Shown here piece by piece: positions 45,396-58,695 of a DNA stretch of 64,000 bases; within the stretch, counting starts at the first letter, position 1, and each line of letters starts with the position of its first letter. Source of the DNA: Lenzites betulinus (taxonomy: Eukaryota > Basidiomycota > Agaricomycetes > Polyporales > Polyporaceae). The position numbers and the translations under genes are program-made. The notes beneath the pieces are model-generated. The model was not told the DNA's origin. It did no database searches and saw only the letters and a program-made list of their open reading frames with translations. The stretch covers positions 124,001 through 188,000 of the forward strand of contig JABYQU010000019.1 of NCBI GenBank assembly GCA_022264855.1. The letters are read 5' to 3'.

Positions 45396-48244
45396 ATGTC
45401 TAGGAGACATGCGGGCGCACATACCCTTCCGGAGAATCCTGAATGGATCGAGTTTCCCCGCTCAGACGGGAACTATGCCCTCTTGCCCAAGAATACGGAA
45501 CAGGTGGTAGACGGAGATGGACACGTCAACTACATGCGGCCCGTGGGTCTAGAAGAAAGTCAGGCTATACTCTGGCGTGTCGCTGTGGGCTCTCAGCTAG
45601 CTGTCCGTATGGGTCTCCCAGGTAAGCCCATTGCGCACAACCGTTGATAGTGAGCTAATCTATGCATGAGTAAGCGGGACGAAATTACGTCCTAAAGACA
45701 TGGCCCGAGGGCTACCAGCTTTACGATCACAACAAGGGACCTCTGAAGGCTCCCCGGCACGATCCGTACTTGTGCGGTATGTCTTGTATACGTACACGTA
45801 CCTTGCGGTCAAACTCACTGGGCATAGGATCTGTCAGTGTCAACCGTTTTCGCTCTACAAACGAGTTCATCCCACATGCGCTATGGCTCATGCAAGACGC
45901 GACCATGAATCGTGGGAACTGCTCCTGCAAGTACTGTACGAAGCAGCCTCAACGCATCATCTCGGACACTATGGGTCTCAGTACCCACCCTGCTAGACGC
46001 TCTTCGTCTGTCGCTGGCGCCGTCCCCTCGAGCCGAAGGCCATCGCGCCCGCGCCGCGAGCTGAGGGAGCCTCGCGCCGTGGGCCGTGTCCCGCCAAAAC
46101 CATACGCGGCGGTGCGTCGTGCTCCAAAGCCCCCCAAAGTCATCCTCGGCCCAGAACAATACATCCTTCCGGAACGTGACCTTGATACGCGCGCTGCGCT
46201 CATTTCCGGAGAGGGCCAGCGCCCACGATGGTTCAGGAAGGGGGAGTTGCTCTGGTGCCATCTTGAACCGCCGATACGGGGCCTCACGCCCGATGAAGAC
46301 ATACAGTTCTGGCCTGCCCTTGTCGAGGACTTCCACGTCAAGACCCAACCTGTATTCGAGTCTCCGGACGGTATGCAAGCATACGGCGAGATAGACGTTG
46401 GGCACCTTTACAAGGAAGCGGCAGATGACAACCCGGCTCTGGGGGACGTATCTAACGGTACCCCTGCAGGCTCATCCCGGGCTACGGATCCCCCGCTCGA
46501 AGCCGAAGGGTCAGTGCCGTGGAAGGTACAGCAGTGGTACGTCTACAAGATGAAGCTCCTTGGCACCGCGCAGTACTGTCTCGTCACCGACCAGCAAGTA
46601 CTACCCTATCTTGCGTATGCCCCCTCCGACCTTCTTCTCGACCGCGTCCGCGACGAGCTCGCACAGTTCATGAACACGGTCCCCATAGACGCTATGGACC
46701 GCGACATCGAGCTCATCTCGATGTTTGACCCTATGGAGCCCGAACCACAGGGCGAGGACATTCACGCCTACTACGCAAAGTACCAGCGTGCTGCTGCGCC
46801 ATACACTCTGGCCATTCAGATCGCCGCGAACGTTGCCCAGTACTGGCTCCCTACCGACGAATGGGAGTGCAAGTTCATCATCCCTCCAGACTCTCCCTCA
46901 ATATCGTCCGCACATCCTCCTTCCGCCTCGCAGGCGCCTCCTCCTCCCTCCTCAGCCTCTCGGCCATCAACACCCTCACAACCGGCGACCCTTCACTCAC
47001 TCATCACTCAGTCACTCTCGCAAAATGCTATCTCACCTGCACTGAACGGCACCACTTCCAGCCACCCCGAGAGTATTAGTACGCAAGCGCGTCTGCCACG
47101 TGCGTCTGCCCCGGCCCCGCAGACGGTCATCCAGATGCGCTTCCAGGGTCTCTGGTGGGGCACGGAGCGCATCTGGACCGACGAGCTTGTCCGGCTCAAG
47201 ATCGCTCGGTGCCAGTTCGCACCGAAGGGCACAGACGTGATATTTCCCCCTGCTGGCCCATCGATGTCGACGTTGGAGAACATGAAAGATAATCCTGAGG
47301 CGTTGAATGCGGACCCGCAGCGTCTTGGCGCGAGCGAAAAGGGCCTCTTCCTCAGGCTCGAGGGGCTGTTTGTGGTGGACGTCATGAACGCGGAAGGAAC
47401 CGGTATGACGAGGGAGTGTAGGGCGAGCGGCATGGTGTACGAGCTAGCAGACGACGACTGGGAGGATGCGACGAACGCATCACCGCCCGCGGAGACGAAT
47501 GGTTCGGGCAAGGGTAAGGAGAAAGCTACGGAGGTGCCAGATTGTAGGTCGACATTGTCGATTTATCCCAACTTCTCTCTAACCCTTTACTCATGTGCAG
47601 CGAGCGACATGGCTACACAAAGTGATCGCGGCGCGCCAACGTTCATGTCACAACCTTCACCCCTCAAGCCTCCTCCTTTGCCAAACCCAGATCCCACAGT
47701 GCCTCTCGCGGATACTGCCAACGCGATGCTCACTCAGACGTCCCCGGAGGCCGCCGCGAGGGGAAACGAGAAGACCCCCAGCCTTGAAGACCAGCTTTCG
47801 CGTCCAGTGCTCACATCGCCATACCCGCTGCCCCCTGCCACGAAAGGATTCCGGTTCCGTCCGATCTTGCCACCTGGCCACGAAGCGATCGTCTCGCTTT
47901 CGCTCATCAGCGGACGATACTACCCGGGCCTGTTCCACCATCCGCTCATGGCGCCGACGGTCGCGCACGCCTTGTCGCTGACGTCCGAGGAAGTCGGACT
48001 ATACGATCATCGACATCTATGGGCCATGGAGGGCCTCCTTCCTGGGATTTATCAGTCTATGGATCCGAGACAGTGGCGCAAGTCTCGGACAGTAATGCTG
48101 CAGGAGGCGGCCAGCGAGGCGCGGGATCGCTTCAGTGAACGGTGGGAGGAGACCAAGATGGCGCGACTGCATCCGCCTGAGTCCCAGCCGGAGGGTGGTG
48201 ACGTCTCTATGGATGGCCCCGAGGCCTCGATGGAAGTCGACTAG
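45396..48244 (+). CDS. Clr2-like transcriptional silencing factor
   Basis: In fission yeast Clr2 is part of SHREC (Clr1-Clr2-Clr3-Mit1), which removes histone acetylation and silences heterochromatin. Exons 45396-45621, 45675-45776, 45828-47543, 47601-48244 (introns 51-57 nt) give 895 aa. N-terminal Clr2 module: WIEFPRSDGNYALLPKNTEQ, YVLKTWPEGYQLYDHNKGPL, APRHDPYLCG, RFRSTNEFIPHALWLMQDAT and MNRGNCSCKYCTKQPQR. A BAH-like region follows: FRKGELLWCHLEPPIRGLTP, IQFWPALVEDFHVKTQ, then IQMRFQGLWWGTERIWTDEL and KGLFLRLEGLFVVDVM. The last intron is 57 nt, a multiple of 3, so the frame reads through it. Nuclear protein, expected on chromatin. Low-complexity Pro/Ser linkers separate the domains. Confidence 0.9.
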
Positions 48245-48756
48245 GTGTGCTGCGGCGTTTGCGGCGAACAAAAGCCCGCAGCGGCGTTGTACTGACGTCG
48301 CCGTTGCAATGTACGGAGGCTTTGCGGGTTTGTTAGTTGCTGATTGTAGTGTGTTGCCGAGTAATATTGATAGAATTGATGCTCGGTTGTAATGTCTGTA
48401 GTCTCGATCAGTAATGCTTGTTATCATCGTGCGTTCCTGGCGTCCCGCTGGACTCAGCCAACTCAACCGTTGACCACTCCGACTACCGAAATCCTTTTGT
48501 CCTTGTCCTCCGAAGCGCTGCTGGTCGTCGACGAGCAGAGGATCCGTCGCGTCTTGTCCTTTAACTTGTTGCGTATACCCCATCTATATCCTGCGACACT
48601 AGTTTTCGACCCGGCGGATCCTCTGAGGCCTGAATCTCCTCCGTCTCGGATTCTCTGCCAACCTCACCCAACCTTCCCGTCCTTCACCGTGACCCGTACG
48701 ACCCTCTCGAGTCCTCCGTTTATCGCTCTCGTTGTTGCATTGTTCCGCTCCTTGTT
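48245..48756. other. Intergenic 0.5 kb
   Basis: Between Clr2 and the KAR9-like gene, same strand. Pyrimidine-rich just upstream of ATG 48757, as is common in fungal promoters. No gene. Confidence 0.5.
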
Positions 48757-51565
48757 ATGGTCTCTCTGGCCATCGCGCCCTCTCGGTCATCTAGCATATA
48801 TTCTTCTGCGTCCAAGAACAGTCTCAGCAATGTACCACCATCGCCCTCGCCCTCTGTGTCTGCCAGATCCGCCTCCAGCTCTTCGGATGACCATTTGAGT
48901 GGAGCTGACGATGGTATGCAATGCGTCTAGTTGGTCGCCCGAGCCTCTGGTTGACACGGCTCGGACAGAGGATGTCACCGTTACCGTCAACCGTGTATCT
49001 CTCATATCGAAAGGGAGTAGGAAGAGCCAAGAGTACGTCTAGAAATCTGCCACGCGCTGCATTGAGTGTTCATCCAGTCTAGGGATCTACGCCTCCTCGC
49101 CATCTCAACTCATATGACGGAACTTTCATATGCTATCTCGGATATCCAGACGCGCATATTCGGTAAGGACCTCGCCTATCCCGCTCGAACCTGTCCTTGA
49201 CCGCGTGCGCCATATCAGAAATTCAGGAATTACGGCACAAATCTCAGTCCTCCAAGGATTCCAGCAATGCCTCTAGCGTCATCGACCAGTCCTTGGACAC
49301 TCTCGACGAACGAATTGAGTCTGTCTCGAAGGGTATCAAAAGTATTAACGAGTCTATGCAGCCACTTTTGACCCGTTCGGAGAAGACTCCTACTGCTACA
49401 GCCTTCGGATCCGACGCAGAGGCTGGCGTCTTGCGCAAGCATGCGGACCTCATGGTCGAGTGGGATTCGATACAGAAAGAATCGCAAGTGTTGAGGGAAG
49501 AGTTGAAGGAGGACAAGTGGCTGACTGTGTTCCGGACCGTAACGGAGCAAGCAGATGGGATGATGTCCAGCCTGGAGAAGGCCGTCAATCGATGTCAGGT
49601 ATGCATTCGCCCGGCTACCAACCTTGCTTGTCTTCGTTCAGAGACTGAGGGCGCAACAGGATTTCCTCTGGCAAGTGCAGAAAAGAGGGCTGGACGATTC
49701 CCTCACAGCATCGAATTCCTCTTCTTCCGGCCGTTCCGACAAACCTCTTACGTTCGAGGGTTTCACCACTATCGTGGACTCCTACGAGGCTAAGAAGAAG
49801 TGAGTATTCACGCCGATTGCAGAGCGGACCGCGCGTTAACTTGTGTACAGGCATTATATGCCCGCTACCACCAAGGTGTTATCGATCATTGACAAGGGTG
49901 TACAAGATCGTGTCACAAAGAACGGCGAGTGTCTACGCCGGCACGCCGAATGTACACAACGCTGGCGTAACCTCCGGGAGCGTATATCAAGAACGGACAC
50001 CGACATGGAGAACCTCCGGCGACTATTCTTGCAGGGGGAATCTGCACTAAGCGAAGGCGGCTCGAGCCAATCCGGACAAACCAACATGTCCAAGGGCGGA
50101 TACCTGGCAACCCCACCCAGCGGCGGAAAGTTGAAGGATCGCTCTCCTAGCGCCGCCAACACGCTCTCCAGGTCTATATCGCCATTCCGCAAGTTTGCTC
50201 GTAAGCTCAAGGCCGCGGGGTCCGGGGCCAGGTCTCCACTACCTGGCAAGGCCACGCCGGTCCCGACGAAGAGTCCTGCTCCAACCCGTACGCCTTCATC
50301 AGAGCCGCCGCGTACCCTCCGCCACAGGTCCTCCATGTTCACCTTCTTCAACGGTGGGCAACCCCCTACGCCGACCACTCCTGAACGGCCTGCACACAAG
50401 TATAGCAACAGCCTTACTCCGGATTCATCGCCAGCGTCCAAGCGGATTGACGCAAATACCACGCTCAAGTCAAGACCCGGGTGGAACAGTTCAACACGCG
50501 TCGAAGCAGAAGAGCGTGCGGCAACTATCAAGCGGTCTCCACGGAGGCCATCCGTGTCAGGCCAGCGTTCTTCCTATGACGATATACCACCTGTTCCATC
50601 ATTGTACAATCGAAGCGTATCGCGCAGTTCTATGGCCTCCTCCCGCCCATGGTCCCCCGTAACTTCCTCCGTCTCGACCGCGCAGTCATCCACCACCCCT
50701 TTCTCTCTATACCGGCCCCCTTCCCGCGCCAACACCCCTGGCCCCATATCCGCCCTCACGAATGTCTCCCCGCGCACCCGCCCAAAGACGCCCAGCCACA
50801 TCCCCGCGCCGTCCAAGAGCCACTTCCGCTCGATGTCCGCCGCAGGCGACGTGAGCCCCACCTCCCTCATGCAGCGCGCGCTCTCGCCCACGCAGTCCAT
50901 CAACGGCACGCCCGCGCGCCCCCCGAGCCGCTCCATGATCCCCATCCCGAGCGTGCACGTCTCCTCCGCGTCGCGCCCGGGCACCGCGATGTCCTACCGC
51001 CCCGACAGCGCGATGTCCTTCCACGGCAGGCAGACACCCGATCACGCGCCCCGCATGACGCCCCGCCCCGCCGGGCTGCTCACGCGCCTCCCGCCCTCGA
51101 GCTTCCGCGACGGCGCGTCGCCGCGCACGCCGGGCTCGCGCCCCAGCTCGCGCGCGGGCGCCGCAACCCCCACACGGGACGACGGCAACGGCCCGCTGCA
51201 CTACTACACGCCGGCGAGCGCGCGCGACCCGCTCGATATGGAGGTCGCAGCGATCGTGAACGGGATCGCGCACGGGCTGCTCGTTGAGCGCGTGGACCCC
51301 CCATTGCGGAACACGCCGAAGGAGGGCGAGGAGATCCGCGCGCAGTACGCGTTTTCGAACATGCTCGGGCGCAAGGTCGTGACGTGCAAGCTGACGACGA
51401 TGGCGCGCTCGGGCGGGCGGGGCACGCACAAGAAGGTGATGTGCCGCGTCGGCGGAGGTGAGTCTGTTATTTTCGGGGGCGGGGCGTGTCGCTCACGCGT
51501 GGTATTGTACAGGGTGGCAGGACCTTCAGCTCTATGTCATGACCCGCCAGTCCGCGATGATGTGA
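48757..51565 (+). CDS. KAR9-like protein with C-terminal GAR (Gas2) microtubule-binding domain
   Basis: Kar9 links actin cables to microtubule plus ends and orients the spindle; in dikaryons that would affect nuclear pairing. Exons 48757-48913, 48969-49032, 49083-49162, 49219-49598, 49642-49799, 49851-51457, 51513-51565 give 832 aa. N-terminal helical part: LAISTHMTELSYAISDIQTR, SLDTLDERIESVSKGIKSIN, DKWLTVFRTVTEQADGMMSS, TVDSYEAKKK-like end, then YMPATTKVLSIIDKGVQDRV. A 350-residue Ser/Pro-rich basic linker follows. The C-terminus is a GAR domain: ARDPLDMEVAAIVNGIAHGL, VTCKLTTMARSGGRGTHKKV, CRVGGGWQDLQLYVMTRQ. The acceptor at 49642 could instead be 49660 (six residues fewer). The KAR9 label is from recalled family features; the GAR domain is firm. 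Confidence 0.83.
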
Positions 51566-51806
51566 GCGGCGGGCAGACGACGATCCGATCTGGGAAGAGG
51601 GGGGTGTTCGGACGAGACGAGACGCAGACGGTAATCGACGGGTACTCTACTAGCTACGATTCGCGCATTAATCCTTGGCGTATGTCCGTCTCTCACGTTC
51701 TTTTATGCAACAACATGCATGCCACCCACATCAGGCGTGCACAGTCTCATTTCGTGATTCAGAATCACAGTTCGGAACCGGATATAGTTCGGATTCTGCC
51801 CGTCGA

Positions 51807-54800
51807 TCAGGTCGTGGGGAGCTTGAGGCACGTCGTGCGCAGGCCGTCCCCGGCCCACTTCGCGACCTCGACGAGCAGCTCGCGCTTCTTGTCCGCGCCC
51901 GCGGTCGAGCGCAGTTCATAGAGCGTCGCTGAGAATGCGTGTCAGCGGCGATACCGGGTTCGCTCGGAGGATCTGCACTCACAGAGGTTAAACAGGAACG
52001 GCTCGGCCGAGACGATCGTCGCCGGGGACGCGTGCAGCGCATCCTCTAGGAGCTGGATTGCCTGTTCCAAGCGCCCACATCAGCATCGCGCCCCCCATGC
52101 ACACAAACCACGCACCTCGCGCAACCGCCCCTGGTTAAGCAGCACGACCGCCCAATTGTTCACCGCCGCAAAGTTCTCCGGGTCCGCGCTCACGAGCCGC
52201 TCCAATTCAGTGGCCGCACGCGCCCAGTCGCCCTCCGCGGCGGCCCACAACGCTGCGTTCATGCCCTTCTGCGTCGCGTCTGCTCCCGGGTCTGCGGCGA
52301 CAGCCGCGAAGTGCGGCGCGGCCATCGCGACGTACCCGCCCTGTAGGTAGATACGCGCGACGGCGGAACGGAGCGCGGATGTGCCGGGCTGGGTGCAGAG
52401 CGGCTCGAGGAGGCGTGCGGCGGCGGCGTAGTCCTGTTGTGCGGGGAGGGGAGGGTGGTTAGTGTCGCGTGTGCGGAAAGGGAGTGACGAGGCATACCCG
52501 CATCTCGATGAGCTGGGACGCGATGATCAGACAAACGCGCGCGCCACGCTCCGCCCACATCGCCTGGGCCGCCCTGTCCGTCCCCGCCTTGCGCGCCCTC
52601 TCGCGGCAGCGACGAAGCAGCGCGGCGAGCGCGTCGAGGTGCCCGACGTGGTCGCCCGCCCAGTATCGCAGGCGCGCGTGCAGCACCTCGAGCTCGAACG
52701 GGAGCACGCGCTCGAGGAGGTACGCGCGGTGCGCGGGCGGCTCGAGCGCGTTAAGCACCGCGAAGAGGTGCGTGCATTCGGCCGCGGTCTGGTTGAACAG
52801 GCGCATGCGAGCGAGCGCGGACAGGCGCAGGTACCACAGCTGCGCGGCGCAACGTGAGACTGCGGATACTGGGCAGGGCAAGGCGCGGGGCTTACGGAGA
52901 GGATGTACGGGACTTCTTCAGGGTCGGCTTCGACGATGCGGTCTCGCGCCTGCCGCGCGATTGCTCGCCAGCTATTCGTCATCTAACGCATGGCATTCAC
53001 ATCGTGGTCAACTCATGTTTTCCTGCACTTATCGGCACGGACCACTCACAATCATCGGATGCAGCTCACCCCCCGCACGGGAGTAGTCCCCGGTCAGGTC
53101 GCGCGGCGGACGCTTCTCAGGCGGTATATATTTCGACAACAGCGTACTCAGCGCGTCTGTCTAATAAAGGTATACGACGCATAATTTATCAAGCTCTTAG
53201 ACAGCCACCACGTCAGCGAGGAGAAGACGGGATAGCGTACGTTCGGGATCGGGAGGAACATCGTCGGCAGCGTCAGCCCCGGGAGGTAGAACTCCGGCGC
53301 CTCCTCCTCATCCTCGTCCTCGTCGTCGCTCGCTGCCGGGAGGGGCGTCGGCGGGACCGACTTGTTCACGTTGGGTGAGCGCGGTATGGGCGTGGACGGC
53401 TCCACTGCGGCGAGGGTGACCTCTTCGACAGCGGGCGTGGCGGACGGCGAGATCGTGTCCTCTGGCAGCGCCGACACGGACACCTCGTCCGAGGAGCCTT
53501 CCGGCTCCCGGAGGAACGGGTCGGGAACCTCGGGCTCGCCGACCGGTGCGGGCGGGCTGAGCAGCGGCTCTGCGCGCGGGAGCTCCATCGACGCGGTCAG
53601 CTGTGAGTCCAAGGTAGACGTGCGGGGCTCAAGGCCCTCGGATTCTGGGAGCTGCGGAGGCTCCATGGGGAGGATGTTGGGGGAGGCGGTGACGGAAGGA
53701 GGGAGCGGTGCTGAGAGATAGAGCGCCGGAGTGAAGTCTCCGGGAAGATCTACCGAGACGGCGGTAGGGAGGAGGAGATGGGTAGAGAGGTCTGCAGGAG
53801 GGTCGCAGGAGATTGAGAACTCGTGTAGGACAAGCGACTCGAGAGGAGCTGTCAAGGACTCGATCGAAGCCAACGAATTAGAGAGGGACCTCTCTCTCGG
53901 AATGTCCAAAGGACTATCTTCCTCGAAGACAGATGCGTCAATGGACGCGGTCGGGAACTCGGTAAGGGGCGAGCAAGAATATAAGTTCTTGACGATGCGC
54001 CTATCCTCCCGGTAGATTTCGGCTTGTGGGCCCCAAAGCAGGAGTGTGTCGTCTCGCTCGACGCAGAGCTCGCTCTCGGAGTCTTCTGGAAGGGGAACGT
54101 AGAGCGCTGCTTCGTCGGCTACAACGGCAGGGTGCACAGACGCGGACGGCTCTGGCTCTGCGCTCGAGGACTCGACGAATGCTGACGATTCGGAGACTGT
54201 CCTCCCTGTTGGGACACAATCTTCCTCGAGGACAGATGCGTCAATGGGAGCAGTCAGAGACTCAGGTGGAGGCAAGCGAGAATATAAACTCTCGACGCTG
54301 CGCGTGTCCTCCCGGATGACGTTGCCAACGGCGGCTTCTGAGCCCCAAAGCAAGAACGATTCGACGCAGAGCTCACTCTCGGAGTCTTCTGGAAGGGGAA
54401 CGTACAGGGCCGGTTCGTCGGCTGCACTCTCTGCGATCTCCGGGAGCGGCGCTGTGGAGGGTTCGTCGCCTGCACAGGCTTCAAGACCCCCGGGGGATGT
54501 GTAGGAGAACGAACCTGAGGAGTCTGAGGCTTGCGCACGGTGGCCCTGTCCGCTAAACGAAGACCCAGAGCTGTAGTTCGAGGTCGCGTCCGACGAGTCC
54601 GAGCAATCAGCGGAGTGCTTGCCAAGCCCTCCTGCGGTGACGCTGCGCGTGAGGGTGTCGACACTTGCGGGTGGGTGTGGTGCGACAGAGACGGAGATGG
54701 GGATAGGGAGAGAGTCGGGAGATGGATGGAGGAGGAGGGAGTGGTGGTCGTCTTCAACGAGTAGGGGGGAGGGGTGGGAAAGGACGCCTTGGTGGCGGTG

Positions 54801-54974
54801 GCCGCGAAGGAAGGTGTTGCTGATACGGCGCTTAATGCCCGATACGATCCGCTTAACGCCGGTGCCCTTGGGCGGGCTGGTGGTGGTGAGGTTCGCGTTC
54901 GCCGTAGCCGTCGAGGATATTGAGGGCGAACGCTTTGGCGGCGCGGCATGTTTCTGAGGGAGCGGAAGGTGCAT
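51807..54974 (-). CDS. TRAPPC12-like protein with long repetitive N-terminal extension
   Basis: TRAPPC12 is a TPR subunit of the TRAPPIII tethering complex in ER-Golgi and autophagy traffic. Exons 53241-54974, 53050-53160, 52896-52982, 52498-52839, 52116-52433, 51983-52061, 51807-51928; phases fit, 930 aa. Residues 1-560 are Ser/Pro/Glu-rich and disordered and contain an internal duplication of about 80-90 residues (ALYVPLPEDSESELCVE twice). The conserved part begins APEFYLPGLTLPTMFLPIPN, then STLLSKYIPPEKRPPRDLTG, YLRLSALARMRLFNQTAAEC, RAYLLERVLPFELEVLHARL, GARVCLIIASQLIEMRDYAA and TPR repeats LWAAAEGDWARAATELERLV and NFAAVNNWAVVLLNQGRLRE. Convergent with the KAR9-like gene, 240 bp apart. 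Confidence 0.88.
53925..54433 (-). repeat. Internal coding duplication in TRAPPC12-like gene
   Basis: Two consecutive modules (about 54216-54433 and 53925-54130) encode ALYVPLPEDSESELCVE, LLWG, R-x-V-x-x-LYS and a final IDASV[LF]EED. The DNA is also clearly similar, for example CTCTCGGAGTCTTCTGGAAG in both. Confidence 0.85.
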
Positions 54975-56046
54975 GGTGTTCGAAAATATGTGGGTGTGGA
55001 ATGGAGAGTCCGGCAGACTTTATAGATATCAGTGGATGAGTTCCGCACGCCGCGGGCATGGCAGCGGTGCGGCCGCGAACGATCTGGGCGCATGCATCTT
55101 GCAGTGTGCACATCGGACATGCACTTGAACGCCACCCTTTTCCCCGGCACACGCCTTCGGCGTCCCTGCATCGTACCGCGACCGCTCCACGCCTCCTCCG
55201 GATGGCACATTTAGATCATCCGTGCCTGCCGCTGCACAAGCATGTCACTCATCGTAGTCGCTGTCGCTGTCGCATGCGTCGGGCAGTACACAGTCTATTT
55301 CCCCGCGCGACACCCCGCACGCATCCCGATGCGAGCGTGGGTCCCGCCGGGTCGATGCTGCACGGGTGTCATTATATGGGCGTCGAAGCCCGGTCTAGGC
55401 GCCTAGACCGCGTCCGAGGCTGCTCGACGCCTCCCCCTCCTCCTTATCCGCAGAAATCAGCCGTTTTCCCTCAATTATACGATGACATCAGTGCTGCGAG
55501 CCGACTGCCCGGAAGTCTGAAGGATCCCGGGGCGAGTCGGTATGTGGTGTCCCTTCACCGTCGGCGCGACAGGACAAACTCAGTCTGGGCGTGCGCCGCC
55601 ATCTTCTGACAATCATCGTGATTCCCCCAGCGGTTTGAACTCTGTTGGTCCAGTTCCATGCATTGTGTAGCGGGTAGATTAAACTTTCTGCGACATAGCT
55701 CGGGTGTGGGAACCTCCGGCGGCGTCGTACCTGGAGGCACGCGAATAGAGCAGAGGAGAGTTCAGCGTCCTAGCTCGCGCGCGAGACGTATCTGTCATTG
55801 AATGGCAGTTCAGACTAAACCACCGGACCCACAAGAGTACCGGTTCCGGGGGTCCATGCACTCCGTACATACCACTAGCACTAGTAATGGCAAGTGCACT
55901 TACAGATCATGAATGTTGGACATTGATACAATAGTACGTTCTCCAGCGGGTCTTCTCCGCCATCCGGGGAGGCGGCCTTGAGGGGCATAATCGTAGCTAT
56001 GCATAGTACAAGCAGCAAGCTCGGTAGACGAGCGAAATACTAGATC
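54975..56046. other. Intergenic 1.1 kb
   Basis: Promoter of the TRAPPC12-like gene and 3' region of RED. The frame at 55058-55609 has no motif. Near 55392-55408 there is a short palindrome GGTCTAGGCGCCTAGACC. Confidence 0.45.
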
Positions 56047-57766
56047 TCATGCTTTCGCTTTCTTGTCCGTGTAGGCCTTCAATCTATGGGTTCGCACCTC
56101 AGCATGAGATTTGCTTCGTATCGCACTGGAACAATGACTGACCTCTGGTAATCCCGCTCGACCTTCGCCTTCAAGTTCGACTCCTTCTCCTTCTCCCCGC
56201 CGCCTCCACCATCCTTTGCGCCTCCTCCTCCTCCGCCCCCTCCCGCTTTTTTCTTCTCCTTCCGCGCGCGCCGTTTCTCCGCCTTCTCCGTCTCGTCGTT
56301 CATCGCCAGCAGATCCTTGATAGACGGCAGGGCGGATGATGCGAGCGGCTGCAGCCGCATCGGCCGCTCCTCGTCCTCCTCGTCCATCTCCCCGTCCTCC
56401 ACAGCGACTGCGGGTGACTTCCCCCGTCCCCCAGCGCGCCTCCCCGGAGAAGCCGAGCCGGACGGGGACCCGTTCGACCGCGTCGGCGGTGGCGACACCC
56501 GGGGCGCCGCAAGTTCTCTTTCGTCGTCCGAGGTTGTGAGCCATTTGCGCGGGCGTGCCTCGGGCACCTCGCCCTCTTCTGGCGGTGCACCCGCCGCACC
56601 CGCGCCTGCGCCGCCGTCCGAGTCCGAGTCGTCCCCAAGGTCCACCCCGGTGTACTCCCCCGCGTCCGCGAATATGTCGAAGTCCTCGTCTACGGGCTCC
56701 GGCTCGGGCGCGGGCGCGGGTTTCGCAGGGGCTTCCGTCGTGGCAGGTGCCGATGTCGATGGACCTGCCTCGTCAGCGCCGTCTTCGCGAGGTGGTGATT
56801 CCTGCACGATCCCAACTGCAGTCGACACGACTTTGCGCTTCTTCCGCCGCTCGCCATTCTCCTCCGGCTCCCCCGCCTTCACCTTCTTCTTCCGCTTCGC
56901 CTTCTCCCCCTTCTCCGGCGCACCACCTCCCACAGGCTTAAACCCGATCGGCCGAAACTTGCCCGCCTTCTTCGCCGCCTCCAGCGCCCGCGCGTCCTCC
57001 TCCGCCTGCGCCTTCGCCTTGTCCGCATCCACCGCATCCATCACAGCACCCTCCCCTGGCGCACGCTTGCTCTTCAGATCCCGCAGGATCTCCGCGCGCG
57101 TGCGCCGCACAGGCGGCGGCGCGGCGCGGTACGCGGCCTCGAGCGACACGTCGTCCGTCGCGGCGCTCTCGGCGGCTGCGCGCGCGCGCGCCTGCTCGAG
57201 GAGCGCGAAGTCGAGTCCCTTGACGAGCACGGTGTGCGCGGAGTCGCCGCCGAGGTGTTTGCGTTGCTCTTCGACCTGTGGGGTGGGGCGGAATGGTCAG
57301 TTCGATGAGGTGGGCGGACGGATGGAGGAGTTGCGGGGAAGGGAATGACGGGAAGAGAGGGAGGGAGAGGGAGGGATGACTTACAGCGTCGCGGTCCTCG
57401 TTGTCCGCGTTGCGTTTCTCGAACTCGTCCGCGAGAGCCTCCACCTAGCACATACCGCACATTAAGCTCGCAATTCCACCAATGTGCCCGGCATCCACCG
57501 GCTCTCAGCACACGCACCTGCGCATAGTCGTTCGCGGTGCCGAGCCTGCGCTCCGTCGCGCGGTCGCGGTACGACTCGCCCTTCGCGCCCTTCTTTACCT
57601 GGCGCGGCTTGAACGCGGGCTGGGACGCGTCGACCGTTTTCGTCTTCTTGCCCTTGGCCCCCGCGCCCGCCGTCGCTGCTGTGAGCAGCGAGCCGCGGAC
57701 GTGTGCGGTGGAGGACGAGGCCGCTTTGGGGTTGGATAGGAGGTTGCGGAAGGATTCTTGGTCCAT
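56047..57766 (-). CDS. RED/IK-like spliceosomal protein
   Basis: RED (IK cytokine) is a spliceosomal B-complex protein working with SMU1. Exons 57518-57766, 57385-57444, 56143-57275, 56047-56083 (introns 59-109 nt) give 492 aa. N-terminal RED domain: MDQESFRNLLSNPKA, KGESYRDRATERRLGTANDY, VEALADEFEKRNADNEDRDA, EEQRKHLGGDSAHTVLVKGL and DFALLEQARARAA. The rest is disordered: Lys/Glu-rich RKKKVKAGEPEE and GERRKKRKV (likely nuclear signals), an acidic DEDFDIFADAGEYTG, and a C-terminal RRARKEKKKAGGGG tract. The last 12 codons (RLKAYTDKKAKA) come from a small exon joined at phase 2. Family hits rest on the N-terminal block, which is diagnostic. Confidence 0.9.
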
Positions 57767-58695
57767 GGGTAGGGATGGGGGTGCACCGGGCACAGTGCTT
57801 GCGATATTACTAGTACAAGTACTGAGTAACTTACAAAGTACCGTAAAGTGCACGGTGTGGGCGTACTGTGAGGAGGACCCCGGAGTGCGCATCTCAAGGT
57901 CAAGGGTTCGGGGTCCTGTCTGGACAGGCACGTGAGCGCGACTCGGACCTGCACCAGTCGCGACGTCTCCGAAATGTTGTAGTTGCAGCTACTCTCTTCC
58001 GCCCTCCACTGCACAGCTGCATGTCTGACAGCCAGTGCTGAATGAATACGGCGATTTTTATCAAGTAGCATGTTCACCAACTGAAAAACTAGGTCAGCAT
58101 GCCGTTGAATAACAGCCCTTCATCTCCAGACAAATGGTCCGACTCGACTCGGCAAGGCTGAAACACAAGGCAACCAAGCTTCAACCTGAGTTAGCAAGAT
58201 TTATTTCAGCTTTCCTTCCTGCGAAAACTTCCTGCCTTACTGTGCGCCGTACAGGTCAATGCACTAGGAGACAGTAACTGTAATAGATCCCGGAACGGCG
58301 TCTCTCCGTGTCATGGGACCCTTCTTTGTGTTCACGGCGACAGCTCTACTAGGGTCCGTCTCTCTCAGCTTTGCTAGCCAGTCTACCGATCCCGGGTCTC
58401 GCTCTCCCAGATCTGCCTCTGGACCTAAAAATTTGACCAAGCCTCCCCTTGCGCAACGTCGTTACACTGCAGCCTGAGAGGGCGTCGGTCGAGGAGAAAA
58501 CCATATCGCTATTCACCACACTGAAACAACGCTGTGCACGGCAGCGTTCAATCGCGCTCTCTGCGTCTTGCATCCGCCCTTTCCCCTCATCGCCCGTTCC
58601 ATCGTATTCAGTAAACCTTTTTGCGCACCTTAGGGGCTCGTGGGTACGTGCGCCGAGTCGAGTAGTCGGGATTACCAGCTCACCGCTCTCTGTCA
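57767..58695. other. Intergenic 0.9 kb
   Basis: RED promoter on the left, HET-like gene leader on the right. No gene seen. Confidence 0.5.
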
